Below are positions 54,860-63,104 of a stretch of DNA of 64,000 bases, piece after piece. Below the pieces are notes generated by a model. The model was not told the origin of the DNA. It did no database searches and saw nothing but the letters and a program-made list of their open reading frames with translations. The DNA comes from Trebonia sp963767685 (GTDB lineage: Bacteria > Actinomycetota > Actinomycetes > Streptosporangiales > Streptosporangiaceae). A program made the position numbers and the translations under genes. The stretch is taken from positions 132,400-196,399 of the forward strand of contig CAVYEZ010000016.1 in NCBI GenBank assembly GCA_963767685.1. Reading direction: 5' to 3'. The first letter of the stretch is position 1. The number at the start of each line of letters is the position of its first letter.

Positions 54860-55687
54860 TCACATGCCCATGCCGCCGTCGACGGAAAGCCCGGCGCCGG
54901 TGATGAACCTGGCCCCGTCGGAGGCGAGGAACACCACCGCGTCCGCGATGTCCGGCACCTCGCCGAGCCGGCCAAGCGGTGTCAGCCCGACGACCGCGCC
55001 CGCCGCTTCCTGCGGACTCGGGAACAGGCCGATGTTGGCGCAGTCCACGGCAAGCTGGTTGCCCATCTCGGTGGGGACCAGGCCGGGGTAGACGCAGTTC
55101 ACCCGGACACCGTAGCCCAGCCTGCCTGACTCCATCGCGGCGACCCTGGTCAGCCGGTCCACCGCGGACTTGGTCGCCGAGTAGCCCGCGATACCGGGAA
55201 AGGCGATCGTCGCGGCCACCGAAGCGACGTTGACGATCGCCCCGCCTGAGCCCGCCCCGGGTGAACTCCCGCTGTTGCCGCCACCGCCGGGCCGCATCGC
55301 ACGGAAGCCGTGCTTGATGCCGAGCGCCGTGCCGAGCACGTTCACCTCGAGCATCCGCCGCACGCCCTCAGGGTCGAGGTCGATCAGCAGGCTGGTGATC
55401 TCGATCCCCGCGTTGTTGACGAGGATGTCGAGGCCGGACAGGTGCGCGATGGCCTGCGGCATCGCCTGCGCCCAGCTGTCGTCCGACGTGACGTCGAGCG
55501 CGACGAACTCGGCGTTCGCCCCGCTCTCGCGCATCGAGCTCGCGGTCGCCTTCCCCAGGTCCTCCCGGATGTCGGCGATCACCACCGCCGCGCCCGCGCG
55601 GGCGAGTGCCCGCGCCATCCCCTCCCCGAGTCCACGAGCACCGCCGGTAACCATTGCCTTACGCCCAGTCAAGTCATAAACGCTCAC
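54860..55687 (-). CDS. Short-chain dehydrogenase/reductase
   Basis: A 275-residue SDR with cofactor motif VTGGARGLGEGMA (about 13-25), NNAG, the catalytic Ser region and YSATKSAVDRL (Tyr-x3-Lys), and a typical C-terminal GAGLSVDGGMGM. A Gly/Ser-rich insert (GGGGNSGSSPGAGSGG) precedes the catalytic serine strand, an unusual low-complexity loop. GTG 55687 is chosen for the GGAGGTG site. It is divergent from a TetR gene with clear operators between them, so it is likely the regulated target. Substrate unknown. Confidence 0.85.
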   Translation of the reverse strand: MSVYDLTGRKAMVTGGARGLGEGMARALARAGAAVVIADIREDLGKATASSMRESGANAEFVALDVTSDDSWAQAMPQAIAHLSGLDILVNNAGIEITSLLIDLDPEGVRRMLEVNVLGTALGIKHGFRAMRPGGGGNSGSSPGAGSGGAIVNVASVAATIAFPGIAGYSATKSAVDRLTRVAAMESGRLGYGVRVNCVYPGLVPTEMGNQLAVDCANIGLFPSPQEAAGAVVGLTPLGRLGEVPDIADAVVFLASDGARFITGAGLSVDGGMGM

Positions 55688-55825
55688 CGAGCACACCTCC
55701 GTGGTGATGTGTTTCCCGCGCCGAGTGCTGCCCGCACTACCGCTCGATCCCGCTCCGCGTTTGGCCGCCGTGGCCTGTCGCGTGCTCGCCCCAGGCCATC
55801 GGCGTGTTCTTACCGTGACCCGCTT

Positions 55826-55883
55826 CTTGACAGTTGTCAAGCATTCGCTTGACGATCGTCTAGACGGTTTGCCGCTTGTCAAG
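55826..55883. promoter_or_regulatory. TetR operator pair in divergent promoter
   Basis: CTTGACAGTTGTCAAG (55826-55841, 7-bp arms) and CTTGACGATCGTCTAG (55848-55863, 7 of 8 paired) have the same design and starts 22 bp apart. A half-site CTTGTCAAG lies at 55875-55883, and CGTCTAGACG (55857-55866) is also palindromic. The sites lie between the SDR and TetR genes. Confidence 0.65.
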
Positions 55884-55968
55884 GCTGGTAATTTTGGGAC
55901 CCTGGCGTACCAGCGATGAGACCGGCCTGCAAGAAGCGGACGGGCTCACCGTTGACCGAGGTAGTGCA

Positions 55969-56598
55969 GTGACTGAAGTAGAAGAGGGCAAACGCGAGCG
56001 GATCGCGCGCCGCCAAATCGACAAATTCGCCGAGCGGCGCGACCAGCTTGCCGCCGCGGCACTGCGGACCCTGGCCGAGCTCGGGTACGCGAACACCAGC
56101 CTGCGCGACATCGCCCAGCACTCCGAGTTCTCCCACGGCGTGCTGCACTACTACTTCGCCGACAAGTTCGAGCTCATCGCCTATTGCGTGCGGCAGTACA
56201 AGGCCGAGTGCGTCACCAGGTACGACGCGAGCGTGACGACCGCCACGACGGCGGAGGAACTGCGCACGGGCTTCGGCGCGACCATGGCGGCTACCATGCG
56301 GGACGACGCCGCGCTGCACCGGCTCTGGTACGACCTGCGCAATCAGTCCCAGTTCGAGGAGAAATTCCGCGCCGACGTCGCGGACATCGACCGCTCGCTT
56401 GAGCGGATGATCTGGCGGGTCGTCACCCGGTACGCGGAATTGAGCGAGCGCGACCTCGCGGTCACGCCCGCCTTCGCCTACGCCTTGCTTGACGGCGTCT
56501 TCCAGCACACCCTGCTGCACCACCTGGGCGGCGACCCCGCCGCCGCCCAGGAGCTAGACGCGCAGGTCCGTCAGGTCCTTCCGACGTTCCTTCGCTAG
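55969..56598 (+). CDS. TetR-family transcriptional regulator
   Basis: A 209-residue regulator: N-terminal helix-turn-helix RDQLAAAALRTLAELGYANT and SLRDIAQHSEFSHGVLHYYF (about 30-70), with an all-helical ligand domain. YFADKFELIAYCVRQYK is typical of the family. Probably represses the divergent SDR gene through the paired dyads at 55826-55883. GTG 55969 is preferred. Its TAG overlaps the convergent kinase stop in the shared CTAG (56595-56598). Confidence 0.88.
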   Translation: MTEVEEGKRERIARRQIDKFAERRDQLAAAALRTLAELGYANTSLRDIAQHSEFSHGVLHYYFADKFELIAYCVRQYKAECVTRYDASVTTATTAEELRTGFGATMAATMRDDAALHRLWYDLRNQSQFEEKFRADVADIDRSLERMIWRVVTRYAELSERDLAVTPAFAYALLDGVFQHTLLHHLGGDPAAAQELDAQVRQVLPTFLR

Positions 56599-57413
56599 GC
56601 CCCTGACCCGAGCGGGACCGGGTCCTGCCGCCAGGCGCCCCGGTGAGCGCACGCACGGGCGGCGGACGCCGAGGCCGCCGCCATCGCCTGATCGACGTCC
56701 GCTCCCGCGAGCCGGGCGTCGAGGAACGCCGCCGCGTAGCTGTCGCCCGCCCCGGTCGTGTCCACCACCTCGGCCGGGACGGCGCCGGCGCGCCACCAGG
56801 TTCTGCCGTCGTGGGCCAGGCTGCCCGCGGCGCCGCACGTGACGACGGCGAGCCGCGCCCCGCCCGCGATCGCGGCCTCGGCGATCACGGTGGCGGGTGC
56901 CCCCGCCGCGGCTTGCGAGCAGAACGCAATGTCCAGCTTGTCGTACCCGCTGGTCACGCCGCAGTCCTGGCTGACGTGGACGCCGTGCCCCGCCAGCCAG
57001 GCCCGCACCGACGGCGCCGCGGCGGGCAGCAGCCCGATGTGCGCGGCGCGGCACTCCGCGAGCAGGTCAAGCGCCTGCGGCCCGGGAGCGTAGTCCGCGC
57101 ACACGGCGAAGTCCTCGAACTCGAAGTGCCGGTCACCCGCGGCGTCGACCCGTATCCGCGACACCGAGGTCCGGCCGGGGACGGTCACCAGGCCGGCCAC
57201 GTCCACTCCGGCCAGAACCAGGCTCCGCCGCACGCGCTCGCCGTCGCGGTCGGGCCCGACGGCGCCGAAGTAGCTGGCCGTCCGTCCTAGCGCGGCCAGC
57301 TGCACGGCCACGTTCAGCGCGTTCCCGCCGACGAAGCTGTGGGCGTCCCGGCCCAGGTACTCGTCAATGGTATTGTCGCCGATGGCCGCGACCACCTCGC
57401 CCGTCGTGGTCAA
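56595..57413 (-). CDS. PfkB-family sugar kinase (fructosamine kinase FrlD-like)
   Basis: A 272-residue ribokinase-fold enzyme with the N-terminal GGNALNVAVQLAALG, a substrate-lid region and the C-terminal signature DTTGAGDSYAAAFLDARLAG with catalytic Asp (about 226-245). Together with a FrlB-like SIS deglycase upstream, an amino-acid-type permease and a GntR regulator it matches the fructoselysine (Amadori) pathway, in which FrlD phosphorylates fructoselysine on C6. The TTG start at 57413 lies one base after the SIS stop. Substrate assignment is inference. Confidence 0.8.
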   Translation of the reverse strand: MTTTGEVVAAIGDNTIDEYLGRDAHSFVGGNALNVAVQLAALGRTASYFGAVGPDRDGERVRRSLVLAGVDVAGLVTVPGRTSVSRIRVDAAGDRHFEFEDFAVCADYAPGPQALDLLAECRAAHIGLLPAAAPSVRAWLAGHGVHVSQDCGVTSGYDKLDIAFCSQAAAGAPATVIAEAAIAGGARLAVVTCGAAGSLAHDGRTWWRAGAVPAEVVDTTGAGDSYAAAFLDARLAGADVDQAMAAASASAARACAHRGAWRQDPVPLGSGA

Positions 57414-57414
57414 G

Positions 57415-58428
57415 CTAGTAGGCCACGCGCTTGTAGTAGCGGCGCGTGATGAGCGGATGGTTGGTGACCACCTCAAGGTGCGCGCTCACCCGCTCAAGCA
57501 CCGTGGCCAGGATGACCGGCGAGATTAGCGCGCGGACCCGGGCGGAGACCCCGGGCAGGTCGAAGTCCGCCGCGTCGAGCACCGTCAGCTTGCTGGTGTA
57601 CCTCGGCGCGAACGCCTCCACCCGCTCGGCCAGCGGGCGCGCCGGGTCCTCGCCCTTGAGCAGGATCACGCTGACCCCCTCCTCCACCAGCTCAAGTGTC
57701 CCGTGGAAGAAGTCCGCGGCGTGCACCGGGCGGGTGCGGATCCACTGCATCTCCTCCAGGATGCACATGCCGTAGTAGAAGGCCTCCGGCCACACCAGGC
57801 CCGCGCCGGTGATGATGTGGTACGGGTCGGCCGCGATGGCCGCCGCGAGCCGCGGCGCCCGCTCCTCGGCGCTGCGCTTGACCTCCAGGAGCAGCGCGGG
57901 CAGCAGCCGCAGCTCGCCGAGGGCCTGGTCGAAGTCGGCGAACTCGCCGCGGGCACGCATGACCGCGAGCGCGATCACCAGGGACTGAAGGTAGAAAGAC
58001 TCACTCGAGGTGTCGTCCGCGGCCGGGTTCACGAAGCTGTGGTCGGCCCGGGTGGCCAGCGGCGAATCGGGGTCTCCGGTCAAGGTGAGCACGGTCGCGC
58101 CCGCGTCCTTGCAGTACGCCAGCACCTCAGTGCTCTCTTTCGTGGTGCCCGACAGGGAGGGGATGACGACAATCGACCCCGGGCCCAGGTGACGCGAGCC
58201 GGTCCGCATGACCTCGGCCGGCGCGTGCACGAAGACCGGGAAGGATGATTGGGTCTGCAGGAGCTGCACGGCCGGGTGCATCAGGATCCCGGCGCCGCCC
58301 GAGCCGAGGAAGAAAATGTTCTGCGCGCCGTCGCCAAGGCACTTCTCCACGGTGGCCGTCAGGGCGCCGGCCAGGTCGAGGGCCCCGGCCTGGATGCTCA
58401 CGAAGCGCGATTCATCGAAGTTCAGCAT
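57415..58428 (-). CDS. SIS-domain sugar deglycase/isomerase (FrlB-like)
   Basis: A 337-residue protein with two SIS domains, as in GlmS and FrlB: the first has FFLGSGGAGILMHPAVQLL and IPSLSGTTKESTEVL (phosphosugar-binding Ser/Thr loop, about 89-103); the second has the VHAADFFHGTLELVEEG loop with the catalytic-type glutamate/histidine region. FrlB cleaves fructoselysine-6-phosphate to lysine and glucose-6-phosphate. No glutaminase domain is present. Its product glucose-6-P would feed the zwf operon at the other end of the window. Confidence 0.8.
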   Translation of the reverse strand: MLNFDESRFVSIQAGALDLAGALTATVEKCLGDGAQNIFFLGSGGAGILMHPAVQLLQTQSSFPVFVHAPAEVMRTGSRHLGPGSIVVIPSLSGTTKESTEVLAYCKDAGATVLTLTGDPDSPLATRADHSFVNPAADDTSSESFYLQSLVIALAVMRARGEFADFDQALGELRLLPALLLEVKRSAEERAPRLAAAIAADPYHIITGAGLVWPEAFYYGMCILEEMQWIRTRPVHAADFFHGTLELVEEGVSVILLKGEDPARPLAERVEAFAPRYTSKLTVLDAADFDLPGVSARVRALISPVILATVLERVSAHLEVVTNHPLITRRYYKRVAY

Positions 58429-58468
58429 TGACCGATCCGTTCGGGTGTTCAGGTAAGGGTGGCGGTAA

Positions 58469-59188
58469 CTACTTGGGCTGGTAGACCAGGCCGAGGTGCG
58501 CGCCGCCGCTGACGGTGAGCATGGACCCGGTCATGTAGCGGCTGTCGTCACCGAGCAGGAACGCCACGGCGTCCGCCACGTCCTGAGGCTCGGCGACGCG
58601 CCCGAGCGGAGTGCTCGACTCGTACCCGGCGAAGACCTCCCCCGGCGTGCTGCCGAGCAGCTCGGCCTCCCAGGCCAGCTCCCGCTCTTGCATCGGCGTT
58701 CTGACGTACATCGGGCAGACGCCGTTGATGCGGATCCCGCGCCGCGCGAACTCGGGGGTCGCCGCCTCGATCAGGCCGGTCACGGCGAACTTGGACGCGC
58801 AGTACGCGGACAGCAGGGGCGCGCCCCGCAGCCCGCCGCACGAGTCGATGACCACGATGGAACCGCCGTCCTCCATCCGCGGCACCAGCGACCGCAGGCA
58901 GTTGAACACGCCGAAGGCGTTGACCCGAAACTGGAAGTCCCAGTCCTCGTCGGTCGTGTCCACCAGCAGGGCCATCCGGGAGACGCCGGCCGCGAGCACC
59001 ACCTTGCTCACCGGCCCCGGCAGCGCGCCCGCCGCGGTGCGCACGGAGGCCGTGTCGGCGACGTCGACGGGCGGCGAGCCGGCGAGGTCCCAGCCGACGA
59101 CTTCGGTGCCGGGGAAGCGGCCGGCGACCATGCCGGCGATGGACGCGCCAATACCGCTGGCGCTTCCCGTTACGACCGCGAGACTCAT
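58469..59188 (-). CDS. Short-chain dehydrogenase/reductase in the frl-like operon
   Basis: A 239-residue SDR with VVTGSASGIGASIAG (about 5-19), the active-site strand VVIDSCGG and YCASKFAVTGL (Tyr-x3-Lys), and an ending MLTVSGGAHLGLVYQPK. It is first in a likely SDR-SIS-kinase operon with a dyad operator upstream. E. coli frl has an epimerase (FrlC) instead; this SDR may oxidise or epimerise an alternative Amadori sugar. ATG 59188 is preceded by AGGTGG. Confidence 0.85.
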   Translation of the reverse strand: MSLAVVTGSASGIGASIAGMVAGRFPGTEVVGWDLAGSPPVDVADTASVRTAAGALPGPVSKVVLAAGVSRMALLVDTTDEDWDFQFRVNAFGVFNCLRSLVPRMEDGGSIVVIDSCGGLRGAPLLSAYCASKFAVTGLIEAATPEFARRGIRINGVCPMYVRTPMQERELAWEAELLGSTPGEVFAGYESSTPLGRVAEPQDVADAVAFLLGDDSRYMTGSMLTVSGGAHLGLVYQPK

Positions 59189-59228
59189 TGCCACCTAACC
59201 CTTAATCCCCGCCTGCCCGATACTCACT

Positions 59229-59453
59229 ACCTGTCTGACAGGTTCTCTTGATGTCTGACTTTGGAGGAGATTACCGGCCGCAACGAGCCTCGGTCAAGCC
59301 CCCGCTCAGCAGCGCGCCTTCCCTGTCGGTTGAAGGTTTCGGGCGGCACATCTCCCATATTGACGGGAATCCTTGTAAATTCTTCAGCACGCTTCTTGAC
59401 GGCAGGCAACACGCGCCTCACCATACAGACAACGTATCGATCCTGTCAGACAT
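59229..59453. promoter_or_regulatory. Divergent control region with GntR-type dyads
   Basis: ACCTGTCTGACAGGT (59229-59243) is a perfect 7-bp-arm dyad in front of the SDR-SIS-kinase operon. A related CTGTCAGACA lies at 59444-59453, just before the permease gene, and TGACAGACA follows at 59464-59472. These are likely sites for the GntR/UTRA regulator encoded at 61532, coordinating both directions. The stretch between the sites contains no supported gene. Confidence 0.6.
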
Positions 59454-59497
59454 CGATGAATCATGACAGACACGCTGAAGGCTGAGGGGCTTTGAGT

Positions 59498-61054
59498 ATG
59501 GCATCTGAAGGCATTACGGACGGGAAGGCGAGTACCGCCCGCCCCGTCGCGCCGCGACTGCGGCGAAACCTGGGCACTTGGCAGGTGCTGGCCGTCTCGC
59601 TGGGCGTGACCGGCCTGAGCCTGTCGGCCAACATCAACCCGCAGGGCGCCGTGCCGAGCGTCGGCCGGGCGATACCGCTGGCGTTCACGATCTCGTTCGT
59701 GGCTGTCCTCCTGCTGTCCTACAGCTTCGTCCGGCTGAGCCAGCACTTCAACACCGCCGGGTCCGTCTTCGGCTTCGTCGGCGCGACGCTGGGCGCCCGG
59801 GCGGGCGCGGTAGCCGGCTGGTGCCTGCTCGGCGGGTACCTGGTCTTCGGCGCGGGCAGCTGCTACGGCGCCGCCGTCTTCTTCAACTCGCTGCTTCAGG
59901 CCATGGGCGTGAACAACCCGGCGCAGTGGGTGCCGTACGTGGTCACCCTGGCGCTGCTCATCCCCGCCACCGCCCTCACGGTCATCCCGGCTCGCCGCGG
60001 CACCGACCTGATGCTGTTCGCCGAGGCCTGCACGGTCGCGCTGATCCTGGTGATCAGCATCGTCGTGCTCATCAAGATCTCCGCCCACGGGGGCCCGCAA
60101 GGCCAGCACTTCACGCTGTCGGTGTTCTCCCCGGCCAAGGGAATCAGCAGTTCCGGGCTGTTCCTCGGCGCGGTTTACGGCATCCTCTCGTTTACCGGCT
60201 TCGAGGGTGCGGCCACCATGGGCGAGGAGGCCAGGGAACCGCGCAAGAGCATCCCCCGGGCGATCTTCGGCACCGTGATCATCGGCGGCGTCTTCTACAT
60301 CTTCACCGCGGCGATCGAGGTCATGGGCTTCGGCACCGGCCAGTCCGGGCTCACCGCGTTCCACAATTCGAGCTCGCTCTACGGCTCGCTCGGGTCGGCT
60401 TACATCACGCCCTGGATCGGCGACGTGGTGACGATCGGCACCATGGTGTCGGCCTTCGCGGGGGCCGTCGGCAGCATCGTCGGCGCCAGCCGCCTCATCT
60501 ACGCGATGGGGCGGGCGGCCGCCCCGGCTGCCAATCACGGGGGGCCGCAGGCGAGCGCCTCCTCCCGCGGGCTGCTCCGCGTCTCGTCGCGCTTCGGCAC
60601 CCCGGTCGGGGCGATTGCCGCCGCCTTCGTCATCACGGTGCTCTCGGTGATCGCCTTCGGCTGGGTGTTCGGCCAGTCGGTGTTCAACGCCTGGGCCTGG
60701 ACCGGCGCCGTGGCCACGCTGATCATGCTGGTGGCCTACATCCTCGCCACCATCGGCGCGGCCCGGATGCTGCGCAAGACCAGGAGCGTCCCGGCCTGGG
60801 AACTCGTCATCCCGGTGCTCACGCTCGCCATCCTCATCTACACCATCTTCCGGAACATCTACCCGTACCCGACCGGGCCCGGCGCCTGGCTGCCGGTCGC
60901 CGCCGCCATCTGGGTGGCGGTGGCGGTGATCGCGATGGTCGCGCTGCCCGGCACCGCGCGGCGCATCGGCGTGGAGCTCGCCTCCCAGGACGGCCTCGTC
61001 ACCGTGGACGCCGCCGGCGTACCGGCGCCGACAGCCGACCCCGGCCCACCCTGA
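59498..61054 (+). CDS. APC-superfamily amino-acid permease (FrlA-like position)
   Basis: A 518-residue transporter with 12 predicted helices; N-terminal LGVTGLSLSANINPQGAVPS fills the usual unwound helix 1 and GFEGAATMGEEAREPRKSIP (helix 6 to loop) is a strong APC signature. It is divergent from the SIS/kinase operon and followed by a GntR regulator, so import of fructosamine-type amino acids is the best guess. ATG 59498 is eight bases after GAGGGG; TTG 59492 is the alternative. Confidence 0.88.
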   Translation: MASEGITDGKASTARPVAPRLRRNLGTWQVLAVSLGVTGLSLSANINPQGAVPSVGRAIPLAFTISFVAVLLLSYSFVRLSQHFNTAGSVFGFVGATLGARAGAVAGWCLLGGYLVFGAGSCYGAAVFFNSLLQAMGVNNPAQWVPYVVTLALLIPATALTVIPARRGTDLMLFAEACTVALILVISIVVLIKISAHGGPQGQHFTLSVFSPAKGISSSGLFLGAVYGILSFTGFEGAATMGEEAREPRKSIPRAIFGTVIIGGVFYIFTAAIEVMGFGTGQSGLTAFHNSSSLYGSLGSAYITPWIGDVVTIGTMVSAFAGAVGSIVGASRLIYAMGRAAAPAANHGGPQASASSRGLLRVSSRFGTPVGAIAAAFVITVLSVIAFGWVFGQSVFNAWAWTGAVATLIMLVAYILATIGAARMLRKTRSVPAWELVIPVLTLAILIYTIFRNIYPYPTGPGAWLPVAAAIWVAVAVIAMVALPGTARRIGVELASQDGLVTVDAAGVPAPTADPGPP

Positions 61055-61078
61055 GCGCGCCACGAACGCAGGAAGCCC

Positions 61079-61453
61079 GAGCGCGAGCCGAAGCGCGCGC
61101 CCCTGCCCCCGGACTGAGGAGACAGGGAGCGACGAAGAAGCGGACGAGCGACGAGGGAGGAGGCAGGGGTCCCGAGCGCGCGGAGGCGAGCGCGGGAAAA
61201 CCTGAGCGCGAGCCGAAGCGCGCGCCCCTGCCCCCGGACTGAGGAGACAGGGAGCGACGAAGGAGCGGACGAGCGACGAGGGAGGAGGCAGGGGTCCCGA
61301 GCGCGCGGAGGCGAGCGCGGGAAAACCTGAGCGCGAGCCGAAGCGCGCGCCCCTGCCCCCGGACTGAGGAGACAGGGAGCGACGAAGGAGCGGACGAGCG
61401 ACGAGGGAGGAGGCAGGGGTCCCGAGCGCGCGGAGGCGAGCGCGGGAAATACC
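61079..61453. repeat. Structured repeat cluster B: three 125-bp tandem units
   Basis: Three nearly identical units start at 61079, 61204 and 61329. Each has GAGCCGAAGCGCGCGCCCC on the left, GAGCGCGCGGAGGCGAGC on the right, and a stem CCCCTGCC (61100-61107) with GGCAGGGG (61162-61169) in copy 1, extended by GCGCGC on both sides. Copies 2 and 3 appear identical; copy 1 has GAAGAAGCGG where the others have GAAGGAGCGG. It is related to cluster A at 54451. Non-coding on both strands as far as can be judged. Confidence 0.85.
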
Positions 61454-61531
61454 GCGGGCGTACACTACGAGCGTCCGGCCCGCCGAACCGCCAGCCCGTC
61501 GCGACGGGACCGTCTCCATGAAGAGTCACTG

Positions 61532-62251
61532 ATGCCCGAATCCCAGCCAATGTCAGCGCGGGTGCGCGATCAGCTCGTCGCCCTGTTCGCGGCCCGGCAG
61601 ATGCGTCCCGGCGACAAGGTGCCGAGCGAGGCTGAGATCTCCGAGCTGTGCGGCGTCGGCCGCAGCACCGCCCGGGAAGCGCTGAAGCTGCTCGAGCAGG
61701 ACGGCATCGTGCTGGTCGAGCGGGGCCGGGGACGCTTCCTTTCCTCGCTTGGCGCCCTGCACATCGAACGGCCGATCACCCGGTTCGAGTCGGCCACGAG
61801 CCTCCTCGCGGCGCTCGGGTACGACGCCAAGACGATGGTCTTGTCCGTCGCGGAGGACGTGGCCGACGAGGCCGAGCGCCAGGCCCTCAGCCTCGCCCAG
61901 GGCGACACCGTGATCCGGCTCGAGCGGCTGCGCTCACGGGGCGACGAGCCGCTGGTCTACAGCGTCGAGACGCTGCCGAGAGACCTCATTCCCGGTCCGG
62001 TCAAGCACGTCAACTGGGCGGACTCGCTCACCGACCTGCTCGCGGCCAACGGCCACTTGATGGTCTCGTCCGCCGCCCGCATCCAGGCGTGTGACCTGCC
62101 CCCCGACGTGGAGCGGCGCTACGGTCTCGGCGGCTACGGGCCCTGGCTGCTGATCACCGAGACGGTCGTCACCACCACGGGGCGGCCGGTGCTGCGCTCG
62201 CAGGACTACCACCTCGGCAGCATGTTCGCCTTCAACGTCCTGCGCCGCTGA
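61532..62251 (+). CDS. GntR-family regulator with UTRA ligand domain (FrlR-like)
   Basis: A 239-residue HutC-subfamily regulator. The winged helix covers about 8-70 (MRPGDKVPSEAEISELCGVG, STAREALKLLEQDG, ERGRGRFLS) and a UTRA sugar-sensing domain about 95-235 (VIRLERLRSRGDEPLVYSVE). In E. coli FrlR sits in the same kind of cluster. Probable sites are the dyads at 59229-59243 and 59444-59453. It stands alone after three 125-bp repeats and is followed by a terminator. Confidence 0.88.
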   Translation: MPESQPMSARVRDQLVALFAARQMRPGDKVPSEAEISELCGVGRSTAREALKLLEQDGIVLVERGRGRFLSSLGALHIERPITRFESATSLLAALGYDAKTMVLSVAEDVADEAERQALSLAQGDTVIRLERLRSRGDEPLVYSVETLPRDLIPGPVKHVNWADSLTDLLAANGHLMVSSAARIQACDLPPDVERRYGLGGYGPWLLITETVVTTTGRPVLRSQDYHLGSMFAFNVLRR

Positions 62252-62277
62252 TCCCGCACCGCGAGTGGGAAAAAACA

Positions 62278-62305
62278 ACCCCGGGCGGGAAGCCCGGGGT
62301 CTTTA
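62278..62305. terminator. Strong intrinsic terminator
   Basis: ACCCCGGGC (62278-62286), loop GGGAA, GCCCGGGGT (62292-62300), then CTTTATT; on the other strand the stem is preceded by an A-run, so it works for both convergent genes (GntR regulator and rbpA). Confidence 0.85.
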
Positions 62306-62339
62306 TTACGCGAGATGCTCGTCAATCAAGCTGCCGTGG

Positions 62340-62669
62340 CTAGCCGCGCAGCCGCTGCAGCGCCTCGGCGAGGATGGCCTCGCCGTCGGCGTCCGAGCGG
62401 CGCTCCTTCACGTAGGCCAGGTGGGTCTTGTACGGCTCGACGCGCGGCGGGGCGGGCGGGTTCGCCTGGTCCTGGCCGGCCGGGAAGCCGCAGCGCGGGC
62501 ACTCCCACTGGTCGGGAATCGAGGCGTCGGACGCGAAACTCGGCCGGGTCTCGTGCCCGTTGGAGCACCAGAACGACACCCAGACACGGGGCGCGGCCTC
62601 GCCGCGCTCCGCCTCGCCCATCGGGCCGGCGCCTACCCGGCTGCCGCGAATCGCGTTACCACTGCTCAC
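62340..62669 (-). CDS. rbpA: RNA polymerase-binding protein RbpA
   Basis: A 109-residue actinobacterial transcription factor that binds RNA polymerase and the primary sigma factor and promotes open-complex formation. The zinc site is Cys35, His39, Cys57 and Cys60 (FWCSNGHETRP, WECPRCGFPAG) and the C-terminal sigma-interaction region contains PYKTHLAYVKERRSDADGE. GTG 62669 is preceded by AGGTGGG. Confidence 0.95.
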   Translation of the reverse strand: MSSGNAIRGSRVGAGPMGEAERGEAAPRVWVSFWCSNGHETRPSFASDASIPDQWECPRCGFPAGQDQANPPAPPRVEPYKTHLAYVKERRSDADGEAILAEALQRLRG

Positions 62670-62822
62670 AGAATCCCACCTCTACGCTTTGACGCTTGAT
62701 GCCTGCCTGCCCGCTGCCTGCCTCGATGAAGCCCGCTCGCTTACAAAGCGGGCAGCAGACCCACTGGCTTACTTCATTTCACCACCGGTTCCGCCGTCTT
62801 GCTGGCAGAACACCCACAGACT

Positions 62823-63053
62823 TCAGTGGTTAATGAGCCAGCCGAGGGCCACAACGCATACGAACCAGAGCACGCCGAAGAAGATAGTGATACGGTCCAG
62901 GTTCCGCTCAACTACCGACGACGAGCCCAGGGTCGAGGACACGCCGCCGCCGAACAGGTCGGACAGGCCGCCGCCCTTGCCCTTGTGCAGGAGAACGAGC
63001 AGGATCATCACCAGCGACGTGATGATCAAGATGACCGAGAGCGCGATCTCCAC
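62823..63053 (-). CDS. secG: Preprotein translocase subunit SecG
   Basis: A 76-residue membrane protein with two helices (about 4-22 and 54-73) and the linking LLHKGKGGGLSDLFGGG, the hallmark of SecG, which assists SecYE in protein export. It lies 51 bases downstream of tpiA, the usual actinobacterial pgk-tpiA-secG order. Confidence 0.95.
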   Translation of the reverse strand: MEIALSVILIITSLVMILLVLLHKGKGGGLSDLFGGGVSSTLGSSSVVERNLDRITIFFGVLWFVCVVALGWLINH

Positions 63054-63104
63054 CGGTTGTCTTCTTTCCCCTTGATGCTCTGCCGCCAGGATACGGGCGG
63101 CGTC

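Noticed and set aside
61079..61453. CRISPR-like array
   Set aside because: The 125-bp units are contiguous without unique spacers and no cas genes are present.
59384..61519. Long minus-strand frame across the permease and the 125-bp repeats
   Set aside because: Repeats give duplicated Arg/Ser/Leu-rich peptides; the frame is antisense to a 12-helix permease.
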